64,000 nucleotides of DNA from Sphingobacterium sp. HMA12 (GTDB lineage: Bacteria; Bacteroidota; Bacteroidia; Sphingobacteriales; Sphingobacteriaceae), in assembly GCF_002933815.1 (NCBI RefSeq), contig NZ_BEYR01000004.1, positions 248,001-312,000 of the forward strand, given 5' to 3'. Positions 54,396 through 64,000 of this stretch are shown here, one piece after another. The position numbers were made by a program, and so were the translations under genes. Every line of letters begins with the position of its first letter. Within the stretch, counting starts at the first letter, position 1. Under the pieces are notes generated by a model. It was not told the DNA's origin, searched no databases, and was given only the letters and a program-made list of their open reading frames with translations.

Positions 54396-57269
54396 TTAGG
54401 CCTCAGCATATTCTTCGATCGAAGGACATGAGCAGATCAATGTACGGTCTCCCTGAGAATCGTTTACACGACCTACTGAAGGCCAGAACTTACGCTCTCT
54501 CACATATTCCAAAGGATAAGCGGCCGTTTGGCGACTGTAAGGTCTATCCCACTCATCTGCGGTAACCACTGCCGCTGTATGCGGAGCGTGTTTCAATACG
54601 TTATTTGCCTGTTCAGCTTCTCCAGCCTCAACTGCAGCAATTTCCTGACGAATAGCAACTAATGCATCACAGAAACGATCCAATTCAGCTTTTGATTCAG
54701 ACTCCGTCGGCTCGACCATCAATGTACCAGCAACAGGGAAAGAGACTGTTGGTGCATGGAAACCGTAGTCCATCAATCGTTTCGCGATATCAGCAACTTC
54801 GATACCTACATTTTTGAAACCACGGCAATCAAGGATCATCTCATGTGCACAACGGCCATTGCTACCAGAATAAAGTACTGGATAAGCATTTTCCAAACGC
54901 GCCTTAATATAGTTTGCGTTTAATATTGCCGTCCGTGTAGCGTTGGTCAAGCCTTCACCACCCATCATGGAAATATAGGCATGGGAAATAATCAAGATTG
55001 ATGCAGATCCAAATGGTGCAGCAGAAACAGCAGTAATGCCTTCTTCTCCTGAAGTAGAAACCACCTGATGGTTTGGCAAGAAAGGAACCAAGTGCTTAGC
55101 AACACCGATCGGTCCCATACCCGGGCCACCACCACCATGAGGAATACAGAATGTTTTATGCAAGTTCAGGTGACAAACGTCAGCACCAATATGGCCCGGA
55201 CTAGTCAAACCTACCTGTGCGTTCATATTTGCTCCGTCCATATATACCTGACCGCCATTAGCGTGGATGATTTCACAAACTTCAATGATAGATTCCTCAA
55301 ACACACCATGTGTAGATGGATAAGTCACCATTAAAGAGTTCAGGTGAGCAGCATGCTCTTCTGCTTTTGCTCTTAAATCTGGGATATCAATGTTTCCAAG
55401 TTCGTCACATTTCACTACTACCACTTTCAAGCCAGCCATTGAAGCCGACGCAGGGTTAGTACCATGTGCAGAAGCTGGAATCAGACAGATATTACGTCCG
55501 TGATCGCCACGGCTCTCATGATAAGCACGGATAACCATTAACCCCGCATATTCACCTTGCGCCCCTGAATTAGGTTGGAAGCTCATCTTAGCAAAACCTG
55601 TGATCTCAGACAACCAATCGTTCAATTCACCGATCATCTGCATATAACCTGAAGTTTGGTCTGCTGGAGCAAATGGATGTAATCCTCCAAATCGCGCCCA
55701 GGTAACAGGGGTCATCTCAGCTGTGGCATTTAATTTCATTGTACAGGAACCCAATGGGATCATCGAATGGCAAAGCGATAAATCTTTTGCTTCCAATGAC
55801 TTAATATAGCGTAACATTTCGTGTTCAGAATGGTAGCTATTAAAATTTGGATGAGTTAAGTACGCTGAGGTACGAACCAATTCAGCAGGGATCGAAGAAC
55901 CTAAGTTTTCTTCTAAGGTATCGAAATCTACATCATTCAATGTTTTGCCCTGAATTTTTGCAAACACTTTTACGATTGTTTTGATATCCTCATATGTTGT
56001 TGTTTCATCGATAGCGACAGAAACTTGTGAACCTTTGTAGTAGAAGTTCAACTCATTATTCAACGCTTCAGATTTTAACGCGCCCGCATGTGCGCCTAAA
56101 TCCACACGCAGGGTATCAAAGTAAGCTTTATTCAATTGGGCATAACCCAATGATTGTAACGCTTGATCCAATAAATTTGCTAAAGCATTAATACGGGATG
56201 CAATATTTTTAATTCCTTCTGGACCATGATAAACAGCGTAGAAAGAGGCCATAATAGCCAATAGAGCTTGCGCCGTACAGATATTGGAAGAAGCTTTATC
56301 ACGACGGATATGTTGCTCACGTGTTTGTAAAGCCATACGTAAGGCATACTTTCCATTCGAATCAGAAGTTACACCAATGATACGTCCGGGAATATTACGT
56401 TTGAAGCTATCACGTGTAGCGAAGAATGCCGCATGCGGACCTCCGAATCCCATCGGCACACCAAAACGTTGTGAGTTACCGACAACAACATCTGCCCCCC
56501 ATTCTCCCGGAGGAGTCAATAGCGCTAAGCTCATTAGATCCGCAGCAGCACATACCGTAATGTTTTTACCATGTGCAGCCTCAGCAAATGATCTGTAATC
56601 AACGATTGAACCGTCTGCCGCCGGATATTGTACAAATACAGCAAAAACGTCGTCTGTCAATTCCGATTCTTGAATAGCTGTGATTTTTAGCTCGATACCA
56701 AAAGATAACGCACGCGTTTTCAATACATCAATCGTCTGTGGATACGCATTTTCAGAAACCAAGAATATGCTTGCTTCTTTGTTTTTACGCGCTGAGTAAA
56801 GCATAAACATAGCTTCAGCTGCAGCTGTGGCTTCATCCAATAATGAAGCGTTTGCAATTTCCAATCCAGTAAAATCAGAAATAACGGTCTGGAAGTTTAA
56901 CAGTGCCTGTAAACGACCTTGTGCAATTTCCGCCTGGTAAGGAGTATATTGCGTATACCATCCCGGATTTTCAAACACATTACGTTGAATTACACCCGGA
57001 AGGATCACGTCATAGTATCCTTGACCAATAAAAGATTTAAAAACTTTATTTTTCTCTGCGATTTCCGCTATCCGCTTTAAATAGGCAACCTCAGACAATG
57101 CTTTTGGAAGATTTAAAGGTTTTGGAGCGCGGATTTGAGAAGGGACCGTTTGGTCAATTAGCTGGTCAATTGACGATACGCCCAATTTGGCCAACATTTC
57201 ATTCGCTTCAACTGGACTTGGGCCATTGTGGCGACTTTCGAATTTTTCTTGGAAGTGTATATTGCTCAT
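54396..57269 (-). CDS. gcvP: Glycine dehydrogenase (decarboxylating), single-chain P protein
   Basis: 957 residues, the full-length fused form of the glycine-cleavage P protein, with both halves present. The pyridoxal-phosphate lysine is in NLHKTFCIPHGGGGPG (about 701-716). The N-terminal half holds FIGQGYYDVILPGVI and NPGWYTQYTPYQAEIAQGR. The enzyme decarboxylates glycine and passes the aminomethyl group to H protein in the cytoplasm. No gcvT or gcvH is adjacent, so the system is scattered. A -7 box candidate is at 57357-57364. Confidence 0.97.
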   Translation of the reverse strand: MSNIHFQEKFESRHNGPSPVEANEMLAKLGVSSIDQLIDQTVPSQIRAPKPLNLPKALSEVAYLKRIAEIAEKNKVFKSFIGQGYYDVILPGVIQRNVFENPGWYTQYTPYQAEIAQGRLQALLNFQTVISDFTGLEIANASLLDEATAAAEAMFMLYSARKNKEASIFLVSENAYPQTIDVLKTRALSFGIELKITAIQESELTDDVFAVFVQYPAADGSIVDYRSFAEAAHGKNITVCAAADLMSLALLTPPGEWGADVVVGNSQRFGVPMGFGGPHAAFFATRDSFKRNIPGRIIGVTSDSNGKYALRMALQTREQHIRRDKASSNICTAQALLAIMASFYAVYHGPEGIKNIASRINALANLLDQALQSLGYAQLNKAYFDTLRVDLGAHAGALKSEALNNELNFYYKGSQVSVAIDETTTYEDIKTIVKVFAKIQGKTLNDVDFDTLEENLGSSIPAELVRTSAYLTHPNFNSYHSEHEMLRYIKSLEAKDLSLCHSMIPLGSCTMKLNATAEMTPVTWARFGGLHPFAPADQTSGYMQMIGELNDWLSEITGFAKMSFQPNSGAQGEYAGLMVIRAYHESRGDHGRNICLIPASAHGTNPASASMAGLKVVVVKCDELGNIDIPDLRAKAEEHAAHLNSLMVTYPSTHGVFEESIIEVCEIIHANGGQVYMDGANMNAQVGLTSPGHIGADVCHLNLHKTFCIPHGGGGPGMGPIGVAKHLVPFLPNHQVVSTSGEEGITAVSAAPFGSASILIISHAYISMMGGEGLTNATRTAILNANYIKARLENAYPVLYSGSNGRCAHEMILDCRGFKNVGIEVADIAKRLMDYGFHAPTVSFPVAGTLMVEPTESESKAELDRFCDALVAIRQEIAAVEAGEAEQANNVLKHAPHTAAVVTADEWDRPYSRQTAAYPLEYVRERKFWPSVGRVNDSQGDRTLICSCPSIEEYAEA

Positions 57270-57813
57270 GTGTGCAAAAAGTTAACGCTTATAGACAGTT
57301 AGCGACATAATAATTAGGTAATTAACTCTCTTATAAACAGTCGTTTTTTGGATGAGCAAAGATAGCAAAATAAATGACTGAAAACGAAGCAAAAAAGTGT
57401 ATAAAAAGTCAGTTTTAACAACGGGTAGATGTGCAATCGATTGTCCTATATGTATTAAAATTCAAATAAAAACAAACAACCAAAGTTCATGTTGAAAATA
57501 TACCAACCAAATCAAAGATAACTTAACAGAATAACAAAAAACGAAAGATTATGCTGTTATTTTTAAACCATCATTTTTTCTTTTTGAAGATATTCTTTTT
57601 GCAATGGCGCTGATTTTTCAATACATTAGTATAAGTACCAATTGTAAAGTGATTTCTGATACTGGTCAATGATTCAAAGGGATTTCACACATATCGCAGC
57701 ATTGCTGAAAAATCGAAAAGAGAAATCAGGCTTTTACTGCAATGGGACTCGTACAAACCAAGAATATCATTCTTTTTAACAAATATAAACCAGCGAAGTA
57801 ACGATTATAAATC
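57270..57813. other. Intergenic region between gcvP and ctlX
   Basis: About 540 AT-rich bases between divergent genes. It should contain both promoters. No glycine riboswitch-like element, repeat or further coding frame is recognised. Confidence 0.5.
57357..57364 (-). promoter_or_regulatory. Candidate -7 box of gcvP
   Basis: TATCTTTG on the minus strand, about 88 bases before the gcvP ATG. The -33 element is not clear. Confidence 0.35.
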
Positions 57814-58767
57814 ATGAGAAAACAGGTAACAGACAGTGTACTCCTAGTAAGGCCCTCTGTCTTCCGCAAAAATGAGCAGACCGCAGTCAATAATTTTTTC
57901 CAAAAGGACATTGAAAACTTAAGCGGTGAAGATGTAAATAGGGAGGCACAAAGTGAATTTGATGCCCTTGTCAATGAATTGAAATCACACGGCATTCTAG
58001 TGACGGTCATTCAAGATGATGAAAAATCAGAAAGTCCAGACAGTATATTTCCGAACAATATTGTCTCTTTCCATCAGGACGGAAAAATTATCTTTTATCC
58101 GATGTTTGCCCCCAACCGTCGAAAAGAGCATTTATTGGACTTTGAAGGCCCATTGAAACAAAATGGTTACTACGTAAAGTTGATTAAAGACTTAAGCGAG
58201 GCCGAAAATAACAGACAATATCTAGAGGGGACCGGGGCCCTCGTACTGGATCGCACACACCGTATTGCTTATTGCGCACTGTCGGAACGCGCGGACCGCA
58301 CCATGTTGGACGAATACTGCAAAACGGAAAATTATACTCCTATCGTCTTTCATGCATTTCAGACGGTCAATGGCGAACGCAGACCTATCTATCATACCAA
58401 TGTAGTATTGGCCGTGGGAGAAGATTTTGCAATCTTATGTCCAGCTGCGATTGATAATCAATCCGAACGGGAAGGGTTGTTAAAGAAATTAAAAGAAACC
58501 GGAAAAGAAATCATCGAGATCAATGAGAACCAACTGGAAAATTTTGCTGCAAACTGTCTTCAGGTAAGAAATAAATATGGAAACCGCTTTATAGTATTAA
58601 GCGATAAAGCATTATCCTCCTTGACCCTTTATCAAACGGCACAATTGGAAAAACATGGAAAAATCATCCATCAGGATTTACATGTTATTGAAACCTGTGG
58701 CGGAGGTAGTGTCCGTCATATGATGGCTGAGGTATTCCTTCCAAAAGAAAAAGTGATGAATGCTTAA
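57814..58767 (+). CDS. ctlX: Citrulline-utilization hydrolase type protein (CtlX-like, amidinotransferase fold)
   Basis: 317 residues of the guanidino-group-modifying superfamily (arginine deiminase/dimethylargininase relatives). Motifs: FPNNIVSFHQDG with substrate-binding Asp/Asn, YLEGTGALVLDR, YHTNVVLAVGEDFAIL with the catalytic His, and the catalytic Cys in ETCGGGSVRHM near the C-terminus. The ATG at 57814 is followed by MRKQVTDSVLLVRPSVF, typical of the family. The physiological substrate is not certain. A terminator overlaps the stop. Confidence 0.83.
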   Translation: MRKQVTDSVLLVRPSVFRKNEQTAVNNFFQKDIENLSGEDVNREAQSEFDALVNELKSHGILVTVIQDDEKSESPDSIFPNNIVSFHQDGKIIFYPMFAPNRRKEHLLDFEGPLKQNGYYVKLIKDLSEAENNRQYLEGTGALVLDRTHRIAYCALSERADRTMLDEYCKTENYTPIVFHAFQTVNGERRPIYHTNVVLAVGEDFAILCPAAIDNQSEREGLLKKLKETGKEIIEINENQLENFAANCLQVRNKYGNRFIVLSDKALSSLTLYQTAQLEKHGKIIHQDLHVIETCGGGSVRHMMAEVFLPKEKVMNA

Positions 58768-58784
58768 GGCATTCATCACTTTTT
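58748..58784 (+). terminator. Terminator overlapping the ctlX stop
   Basis: Arms 58748-58763 and 58769-58784 are 16 bases and complementary, enclosing the stop codon TAA (58765-58767), and end in a T-run. Confidence 0.75.
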
Positions 58785-58923
58785 GAAACTCAAATTCCAT
58801 CAGGTCAATACAGCTATTGAAGCTCTTTTTTTACTAATTTGTTGATCTTTCTTATTTCTGAATCTGATATTACATTAGACATGTTGCCCCTTTATTGTTA
58901 TTTTTTTGATTCAATTTCAAAAA

Positions 58924-58960
58924 GGACATGTCGATCTAATTAGATAGCCATGTCCCGCTT
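58924..58960 (-). terminator. Terminator of the Oar-like receptor gene
   Basis: GGACATG (58924-58930) pairs with CATGTCC (58949-58955), with the inner palindrome ATCTAATTAGAT (58934-58945). The T-run is on the minus strand, so it ends the receptor gene to its right. Confidence 0.6.
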
Positions 58961-58971
58961 TTTTAAAACGT

Positions 58972-61900
58972 TTAGAAAGAATAACGTAATCCCAGCTGGA
59001 ATTGGTATGGGTTGCCAGAGGGGGTAACGATACCTGAATTATTTACATTGTAATTAAACTGCTGTTTGGCAACATCAAAAGGGATCAGCTTTTCCCCAGC
59101 AGCATCTTTCCCGCCTAAGGCATACAGATTTTGATTGCCTAGAGACTCATTTATGCCCCAAGTTTTCTTAAACAAGTTGGCAACGTTGAAAAGGTCTCCT
59201 GATATTTCCAACGCATGATTTTTATATAGATTGAATTTTTTGGCAATCCGCAGATCTATTAAACCATAGAAACCATTCACCCCACCATTACGTTCCGCTA
59301 TTTTACCCTGATATTTCTTGATATAATCTTTAAGACTCTGACTCGCTTCTGGATTATTCAACAGATTATTCAACCCGGTGACCAGCTGTTTTGAAGTATT
59401 CGGATTATTCGGGTCAAAGATAAAGGCCAGATCATTGTCTCCGGCGACAAAGTCTCCATTGATATTACCGCCTGCGAGTAAACTATACCGTGTCCCGCCG
59501 ATCCCTGAGTAGCGAACGCCGATACTAACCCCATAAAATGTTGGCAAAGTTCCGTAAATAACAATCTTATTACGGAATTGATTGTTCGAATAGCTCATCT
59601 TGCTCAAATCGCGAGGATCATCCTTCACAGCTAGGGATAAAGTAGCCGTATTGGCCACATTCCCGTTGAAGGAAGTATTGTCTTTCGCATCGTTCCAGGT
59701 ATAACTAACCGAGATCGTTCCATCCTTATAATACTGATAACTTGCATCAAATACGACGGCAAATTGGTTGACTTTGCCCTCAGAATTCAATTCCAAAACC
59801 CGACCAAACTTATCTGAAATCCTTCCTTTTTTCCAATCCGGAGCTCCATCGACGATGGATGCCGCAGGAACGAATACACCTCTATTATCTTCATTTGCTA
59901 GCCTAAAGAAAGGATCTTTCACCATATTACGATCTACATACATATAATTATTACGTCCCAAATTCATATACCCAGAAAGGCTTGCCTTCAACTTTTCTGT
60001 GAAAAAGTGCGTATAAGATAAATTTGCTTTATACACGACCGGGATTTTGGCGTCGGGACCATAAGTGTTGATGGTCGGGACCTGAAACTGGGCTAAAGCA
60101 GGTGTGGATGATGGATCCTTTCTGTAGTCGACAAAATTTGGTGTAGGTACATCCGCACCGCGAACATCAACAGTAGCAAAATGCTTCCCATCAAAAGTAA
60201 GGTTATTGATCGTCATGTAATTATTGATATCCGAGGCAAATATGCCTCCACCCACTCGAAAGAAATCCTTTCTTTCTTCGTTCACATCCCAGGTCATTTG
60301 GAAACGCGGTTGCACCACAAAAGACTTGAGTTTATGATCCGTACGGACACCGACTTCTCTTAGCAATTCTTCATTCAGAGGAGAGGTAGGATAATGTCCG
60401 TAATCCAATCGCAAACCGGCGACCAGGTCCAATCCCTGTGCTAGCTTGGTTTGCAATTGTCCATACACACCAGCATTGAATATCTTACCGACCACTGCCG
60501 GATCACTCATCAAAGGAACTTCACGATAGTAAGCATATGGCTTCATGTCGTCAAAGTTCTGCATAGCCGTTTTTCCATCACTTGGTCTAAAGTGGAAGCG
60601 ACCATTAACCTCACTTCCGTAAATGGAATTTGCGTGGGTATACATCAGATCCACACCAAAGGTGTAATTGATATTATCGGTACTGTAATAGATATTATCG
60701 ACAAGCTGAAATACATTATTTTTAAAAGATTCTTGCGCAAAACGATGCCCGCCCAATTGCAATGTGGTCTTTTTATCTTCCCCGGCAACTTTGGAGACCG
60801 CATCTTCTACAATTGCACGTGGAATATTCTGACCGGGTAAAAGGTCTCCCGGACTACTTTTCTGATAGGTATAGAGATGTTGTACTTTTAGCTCATTGGT
60901 TACCTTAGGGGAAATGGTGGTACGTAAAGTAGCCAATAGGCTATTGTCAATATTCTTGTCATTTCCGTAAGATTCATATAAAGTAATTGGCTTGTTGTCT
61001 TGTAGCCCAAGCTTATTGTTGTCACTTGTAAAGTTATTACGGATTGTCAATAAGTTTTTGTCATTGATTTGCCAGTCAATCCGCCCAAAAATAGCATCAG
61101 AGCCTCTTTTCTTGTCAAAAGCACCATATTGGCGTTCGTTCCCTAATCCGTACTTTTTCCGCCCGATATTGACAAATTCATCCAATGTCGCGTTTGTAAC
61201 ATTAAATCTTTTTTCATCGGCTTCAGAGTTGATATCAGCAATAATCAAGGGACGGGAGTCTTGCTGATGATCCCAAGCAACAAAATAATGGAGTTTGTCT
61301 TTTATAATGGGACCACCCAAAGTAAAGCCATATTGATAAGTGGAAAAATCGTTGCTTCGTTTGTTTCCCCGAATATCGTATGGGCTGGACAACCAATCTG
61401 CTCGCGAATATAACCAGGCACTGCCCTGAGTTTTATTTGTACCTTGTTTCGTCACTGCACTGACTGTTCCACCCCCGGCCCTGCCATAGGTTACATCATA
61501 TTGGTTGGTCACGACTTTAAACTCTCGGACTGCTTCGATAGAAATCGAAAAAGGAGCACCACTCCGGCTTGTTGTCGAACCCGCAGAAGTTGGATTTTTT
61601 GCGTTCATACCATCAATGGTAAAATTGGTAGAAGACCCGAGCTGACCACCAATATTATCGCCCTTGCTCAACGGAGATAGATCCATCAAGGAAGTAAAAT
61701 TACGTCCATTGACGGGTAGTTTTGCAATATCTCGGGCTGTTACCGCGGTTGCTGCACCTAAGTTCTCTATTTTATTCTTCAAGGTGCTTACACCCGTTAA
61801 CTCGACCGTCTCCAGTACATTTGAAGCATTCTGAATTGGAATATTTAACCGGATCATATCGCCTTGATTTAGTGTGAAGCCCGAACGAACCTGCTCACCA

Positions 61901-62151
61901 TAGCCGATATAAGTAACTTTAATGATATACGGACCTCCTAATGGAAGCTCCTTGAAATTGAAATCGCCATTGGCATTGGTAGATGTTTTGGTGGTAAAAC
62001 CCGTAGATTCGTTACGAACCTCTACTGAAGCTCCATGAACCCCTTTGTTATTCTCGTCCGTAATTTTTCCGGAAAATCCTGCCTGAGTTGTTTGAGCATA
62101 CAAACCTGTTCCTATCGCAATGGCACAAGTCGTAAGTAATATTTCTTTCAT
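58972..62151 (-). CDS. TonB-dependent receptor, Oar-like, with carboxypeptidase regulatory domain
   Basis: 1059 residues. Signal peptide to about residue 20, carboxypeptidase-regulatory domain (about 25-115, SGKITDENNKGVHGASVEV), then a plug with ARDIAKLPVNGRNFTSLMD and SAVTKQGTNKTQGSAWLYS (about 135-245), and a long barrel ending LGLRYSF. The Oar/CarboxypepD-plug family lacks a SusD partner and often handles non-glycan substrates such as peptides. It is an isolated gene. Substrate unknown. Confidence 0.93.
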   Translation of the reverse strand: MKEILLTTCAIAIGTGLYAQTTQAGFSGKITDENNKGVHGASVEVRNESTGFTTKTSTNANGDFNFKELPLGGPYIIKVTYIGYGEQVRSGFTLNQGDMIRLNIPIQNASNVLETVELTGVSTLKNKIENLGAATAVTARDIAKLPVNGRNFTSLMDLSPLSKGDNIGGQLGSSTNFTIDGMNAKNPTSAGSTTSRSGAPFSISIEAVREFKVVTNQYDVTYGRAGGGTVSAVTKQGTNKTQGSAWLYSRADWLSSPYDIRGNKRSNDFSTYQYGFTLGGPIIKDKLHYFVAWDHQQDSRPLIIADINSEADEKRFNVTNATLDEFVNIGRKKYGLGNERQYGAFDKKRGSDAIFGRIDWQINDKNLLTIRNNFTSDNNKLGLQDNKPITLYESYGNDKNIDNSLLATLRTTISPKVTNELKVQHLYTYQKSSPGDLLPGQNIPRAIVEDAVSKVAGEDKKTTLQLGGHRFAQESFKNNVFQLVDNIYYSTDNINYTFGVDLMYTHANSIYGSEVNGRFHFRPSDGKTAMQNFDDMKPYAYYREVPLMSDPAVVGKIFNAGVYGQLQTKLAQGLDLVAGLRLDYGHYPTSPLNEELLREVGVRTDHKLKSFVVQPRFQMTWDVNEERKDFFRVGGGIFASDINNYMTINNLTFDGKHFATVDVRGADVPTPNFVDYRKDPSSTPALAQFQVPTINTYGPDAKIPVVYKANLSYTHFFTEKLKASLSGYMNLGRNNYMYVDRNMVKDPFFRLANEDNRGVFVPAASIVDGAPDWKKGRISDKFGRVLELNSEGKVNQFAVVFDASYQYYKDGTISVSYTWNDAKDNTSFNGNVANTATLSLAVKDDPRDLSKMSYSNNQFRNKIVIYGTLPTFYGVSIGVRYSGIGGTRYSLLAGGNINGDFVAGDNDLAFIFDPNNPNTSKQLVTGLNNLLNNPEASQSLKDYIKKYQGKIAERNGGVNGFYGLIDLRIAKKFNLYKNHALEISGDLFNVANLFKKTWGINESLGNQNLYALGGKDAAGEKLIPFDVAKQQFNYNVNNSGIVTPSGNPYQFQLGLRYSF

Positions 62152-62305
62152 TTAGTTGTTGGTTGTGATATGGCAACAAAACTACTTCGATAGTATTAAC
62201 AGAAGCTAAACGAAATATTATGAAATTATAAACAAAACACTACAAAACATTTTAAGAAAAAACAACGAAGCAAAAAGCAAAGAAAATAGAAGATTAGTCA
62301 TAAAA

Positions 62306-62328
62306 AAAGTCAGTAAAATACCGACTTT
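62306..62328 (-). terminator. bshC terminator
   Basis: AAAGTCAGTA (62306-62315) pairs with TACCGACTTT (62319-62328) with one mismatch. A run of A on the plus strand before it gives T's on the minus transcript. It overlaps the bshC stop codon (62327-62329). Confidence 0.6.
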
Positions 62329-63916
62329 AATATAAGATTGTAAATTTAAAATCCAGGGGATTAAAGTATTTATAAAGATCTCTAAAGAGGTTATCACCAT
62401 ATTTTACATACAACAAGGCAAAGTTTTCCGATCGCTCCTGTAGGCCCCCTCCGGGAAAGAGCTTTTCTTTTACATTGTCTATATCTGCCAATGCGTGCTG
62501 ATGATTTCGTTTTTCTGCTTTCATCAACTTTTTTTCCAGATTGTTCATCGCCTTTTTCAAGCGAGCTTTTATCGCCTCGGTGCTGGGTCCCAGACTCGGG
62601 TCAATTTTGTGTGTACGTAATCTTATCTTTCCAAAGATCGCATTCAGTTCCATCCATTCATCATTAAGGTTTAATCTTTCCTTGGTATGACGACGTACAT
62701 ACTCCTTCTTCAAAACCTCTGCTGGCCGGAAGATACTTTTGAAGGTTAGATCCACACGGAAAAGCTTTGCGGCCACATTATCTTCGGTAATCATTGCTGA
62801 ATTTCGCGGAATCAGGATGGGGAAGTCTATTTGGTACTGATCAAAATTAGATTTCAGTTGCATCCAATAGACCATTTCAGCGCCACCGCCGATATAGGCT
62901 AAATTAGGAAGGATAATTTCCTGATACATCGGACGCATCACCACATTTGGACTAAAACGCTCAGGATAGGCATCTATTTCTTTTTCCAGCTCTTCCTTAG
63001 TAAAATATATATTTTGATGCAGAACCTCATATCGGCCGTCTGCAGTCAGAACCAAGCGTTCTCTAAATTCATCGGTCAGATAAAAGAAGTTGATCTCCCG
63101 CGCATGCACCTGTGTAGAAAAACCCTTTGATTCCAGTTCTTTCGACCTCTCCGTGATAGCTTTAAAGCTATTTTCGGATAAAATATCCGTTTTGATAATC
63201 GGTTTAAATAACTCCTTCAATTCTTTATCATCGGCATCAACAATCAAAAGACCATAGGCTTTAAAAAGTTCGTTCACCATATAACGTGTCGCGTCGGCCA
63301 ACCTCGTGTGCTTCAGGTAAGCTTGCTCCACAATACCCGTGAGCTTAGCAGAATTTTCAGAAAGACCAAGGATATTGGTGTACTGCTTTACCGCATCGAC
63401 AATTGAAGCTATATCCATACGCCCTGTGGCCGATACCGCAGGTGTCTCCCAAGCTATTTTCTTTCCGTAGACTTTTGTATGATTAATTTCTTCAAAATCG
63501 TGATCTTCAGTTGCCATCCAATATACCGGGATAAAGTTTTTGTCCGGATATTTGGCATGCAAGTCTTCGGATAGACGTATTGCCGTCATGATCTTAAATA
63601 TGAAGTACAAGGGCCCTGTAAAGATGTTCAATTGGTGGCCCGTAGTGATCGTATAGGTATTCTCCTGCAACAACAAATCCATATTTTCGGCGACAGCAGG
63701 AGAATCCTGCAACAATGCCGCATACTGAGCTTTTAGGCGCTCCACGAGAATGGTGCGGTGGTCAAAATGTTTTTTTTCGTGCAATTGCTTCTCAAAACCG
63801 TCAAATGTAGGCCAGTGTCCAACAAACGGTTTCAGCGCCTCGTCATGAGCCAGATAGGCCAACAATGTTTTTGAGAAACTGTTTGTCTCACTATATTCGA
63901 TATAAGTTGCTTTCAT
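62327..63916 (-). CDS. bshC: Bacillithiol biosynthesis cysteine-adding enzyme BshC
   Basis: 529 residues, the usual length. BshC ligates cysteine to glucosaminyl-malate in bacillithiol synthesis. The nucleotide-binding-like motif TGHQLNIFTGPLYFIFKIMT (about 96-115) and the family pattern YWMATEDHDFEEI (about 131) are clear. Residues about 420-495 form an antiparallel coiled coil (KARLKKAMNNLEKKLMKAEK). The start at 63916 follows a -7 box candidate TACATTTG at 63938-63945. bshA and bshB are not in the window. Confidence 0.93.
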   Translation of the reverse strand: MKATYIEYSETNSFSKTLLAYLAHDEALKPFVGHWPTFDGFEKQLHEKKHFDHRTILVERLKAQYAALLQDSPAVAENMDLLLQENTYTITTGHQLNIFTGPLYFIFKIMTAIRLSEDLHAKYPDKNFIPVYWMATEDHDFEEINHTKVYGKKIAWETPAVSATGRMDIASIVDAVKQYTNILGLSENSAKLTGIVEQAYLKHTRLADATRYMVNELFKAYGLLIVDADDKELKELFKPIIKTDILSENSFKAITERSKELESKGFSTQVHAREINFFYLTDEFRERLVLTADGRYEVLHQNIYFTKEELEKEIDAYPERFSPNVVMRPMYQEIILPNLAYIGGGAEMVYWMQLKSNFDQYQIDFPILIPRNSAMITEDNVAAKLFRVDLTFKSIFRPAEVLKKEYVRRHTKERLNLNDEWMELNAIFGKIRLRTHKIDPSLGPSTEAIKARLKKAMNNLEKKLMKAEKRNHQHALADIDNVKEKLFPGGGLQERSENFALLYVKYGDNLFRDLYKYFNPLDFKFTILY

Positions 63917-63937
63917 ATATGCTTATTGTACGATATA

Positions 63938-63945
63938 CAAATGTA
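63938..63945 (-). promoter_or_regulatory. Candidate -7 box of bshC
   Basis: TACATTTG on the minus strand matches TAnnTTTG, about 22 bases before the ATG. The -33 element is weak. Confidence 0.4.
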
Positions 63946-64000
63946 TTTAGTTTGAGCAGACAAAATACTGATTTTTAATAAAAAGCTCATTCCACTTTTA

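Noticed and set aside
57270..57813. Glycine riboswitch before gcvP
   Set aside because: The region is AT-rich and lacks any recognisable glycine aptamer core or tandem stem arrangement.
1..64000. CRISPR array
   Set aside because: No regularly spaced direct repeat series was seen anywhere; repeats present are two-copy att and flanking repeats or inverted repeats.

Overview
The window is from a Bacteroidota chromosome, most likely Sphingobacteriaceae (Sphingobacterium-like). The grounds are SusC/SusD pairs, TAnnTTTG-type promoter boxes, short SusC-type lipoboxes, a BtgA/DUF5712 mobilization module, an IntDOT-like tyrosine recombinase, and family-typical versions of purD, gcvP, bshC, xseAB and radA. 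Genus assignment is inference from gene content; no search was run.

Left backbone (1-8.75 kb): the 5' part of radA preceded by an M19 dipeptidase and an unusual GH3C-like/beta-lactamase protein (all minus strand), then xseA-xseB, a pirin, an Asp/Glu-racemase-like protein with Ser at the first catalytic position, and an unknown lipoprotein.

Genomic island (about 8.87-43.10 kb): a 25-bp perfect direct repeat, the 3' end of tRNA-Glu, occurs at 8874-8898 (tRNA fragment) and 43077-43101 (inside the intact tRNA-Glu). A tyrosine recombinase lies beside the intact tRNA. I read this as a roughly 34-kb integrative and mobilizable element. Its left half carries a complete carbohydrate locus. This has a ROK kinase and MFS sugar porter operon, then a long operon with a GH130 beta-mannosidase-like lipoprotein, SusC, SusD, a DUF3823 protein, an IPT/NHL protein and three endonuclease/exonuclease/phosphatase (EEP) family phosphodiesterases. 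A convergent LacI regulator lies at the end. Both operons carry the same AAAACCGGTTTT palindrome just downstream of a -7 box, so they form one small regulon. The idea that the locus attacks a phosphodiester-containing beta-mannoside, such as a fungal phosphomannan or phospholipomannan, is my inference. The right half carries mobilization genes (excisionase-like HTH, BtgA-like, DUF5712 relaxase) without conjugation genes, an XRE regulator, a highly structured 0.6-kb non-coding region, a TlpA-SusC-SusD-DUF6520-MauE-AraC module, a frameshifted small zinc-ribbon gene, a free-standing RNA polymerase alpha-CTD-like protein, a lipoprotein and the integrase.

Right backbone (43-64 kb): tRNA-Glu, purD, an MG2/TonB-plug protein, enoyl-CoA hydratase family protein, lipoprotein, phosphohexomutase, NUDIX hydrolase, a conserved Bacteroidota protein, idi, an amidase, gcvP, a CtlX-type hydrolase, an Oar-like TonB receptor and bshC. 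Several genes have a TAnnTTTG box exactly four bases before the start codon, which suggests leaderless mRNAs.
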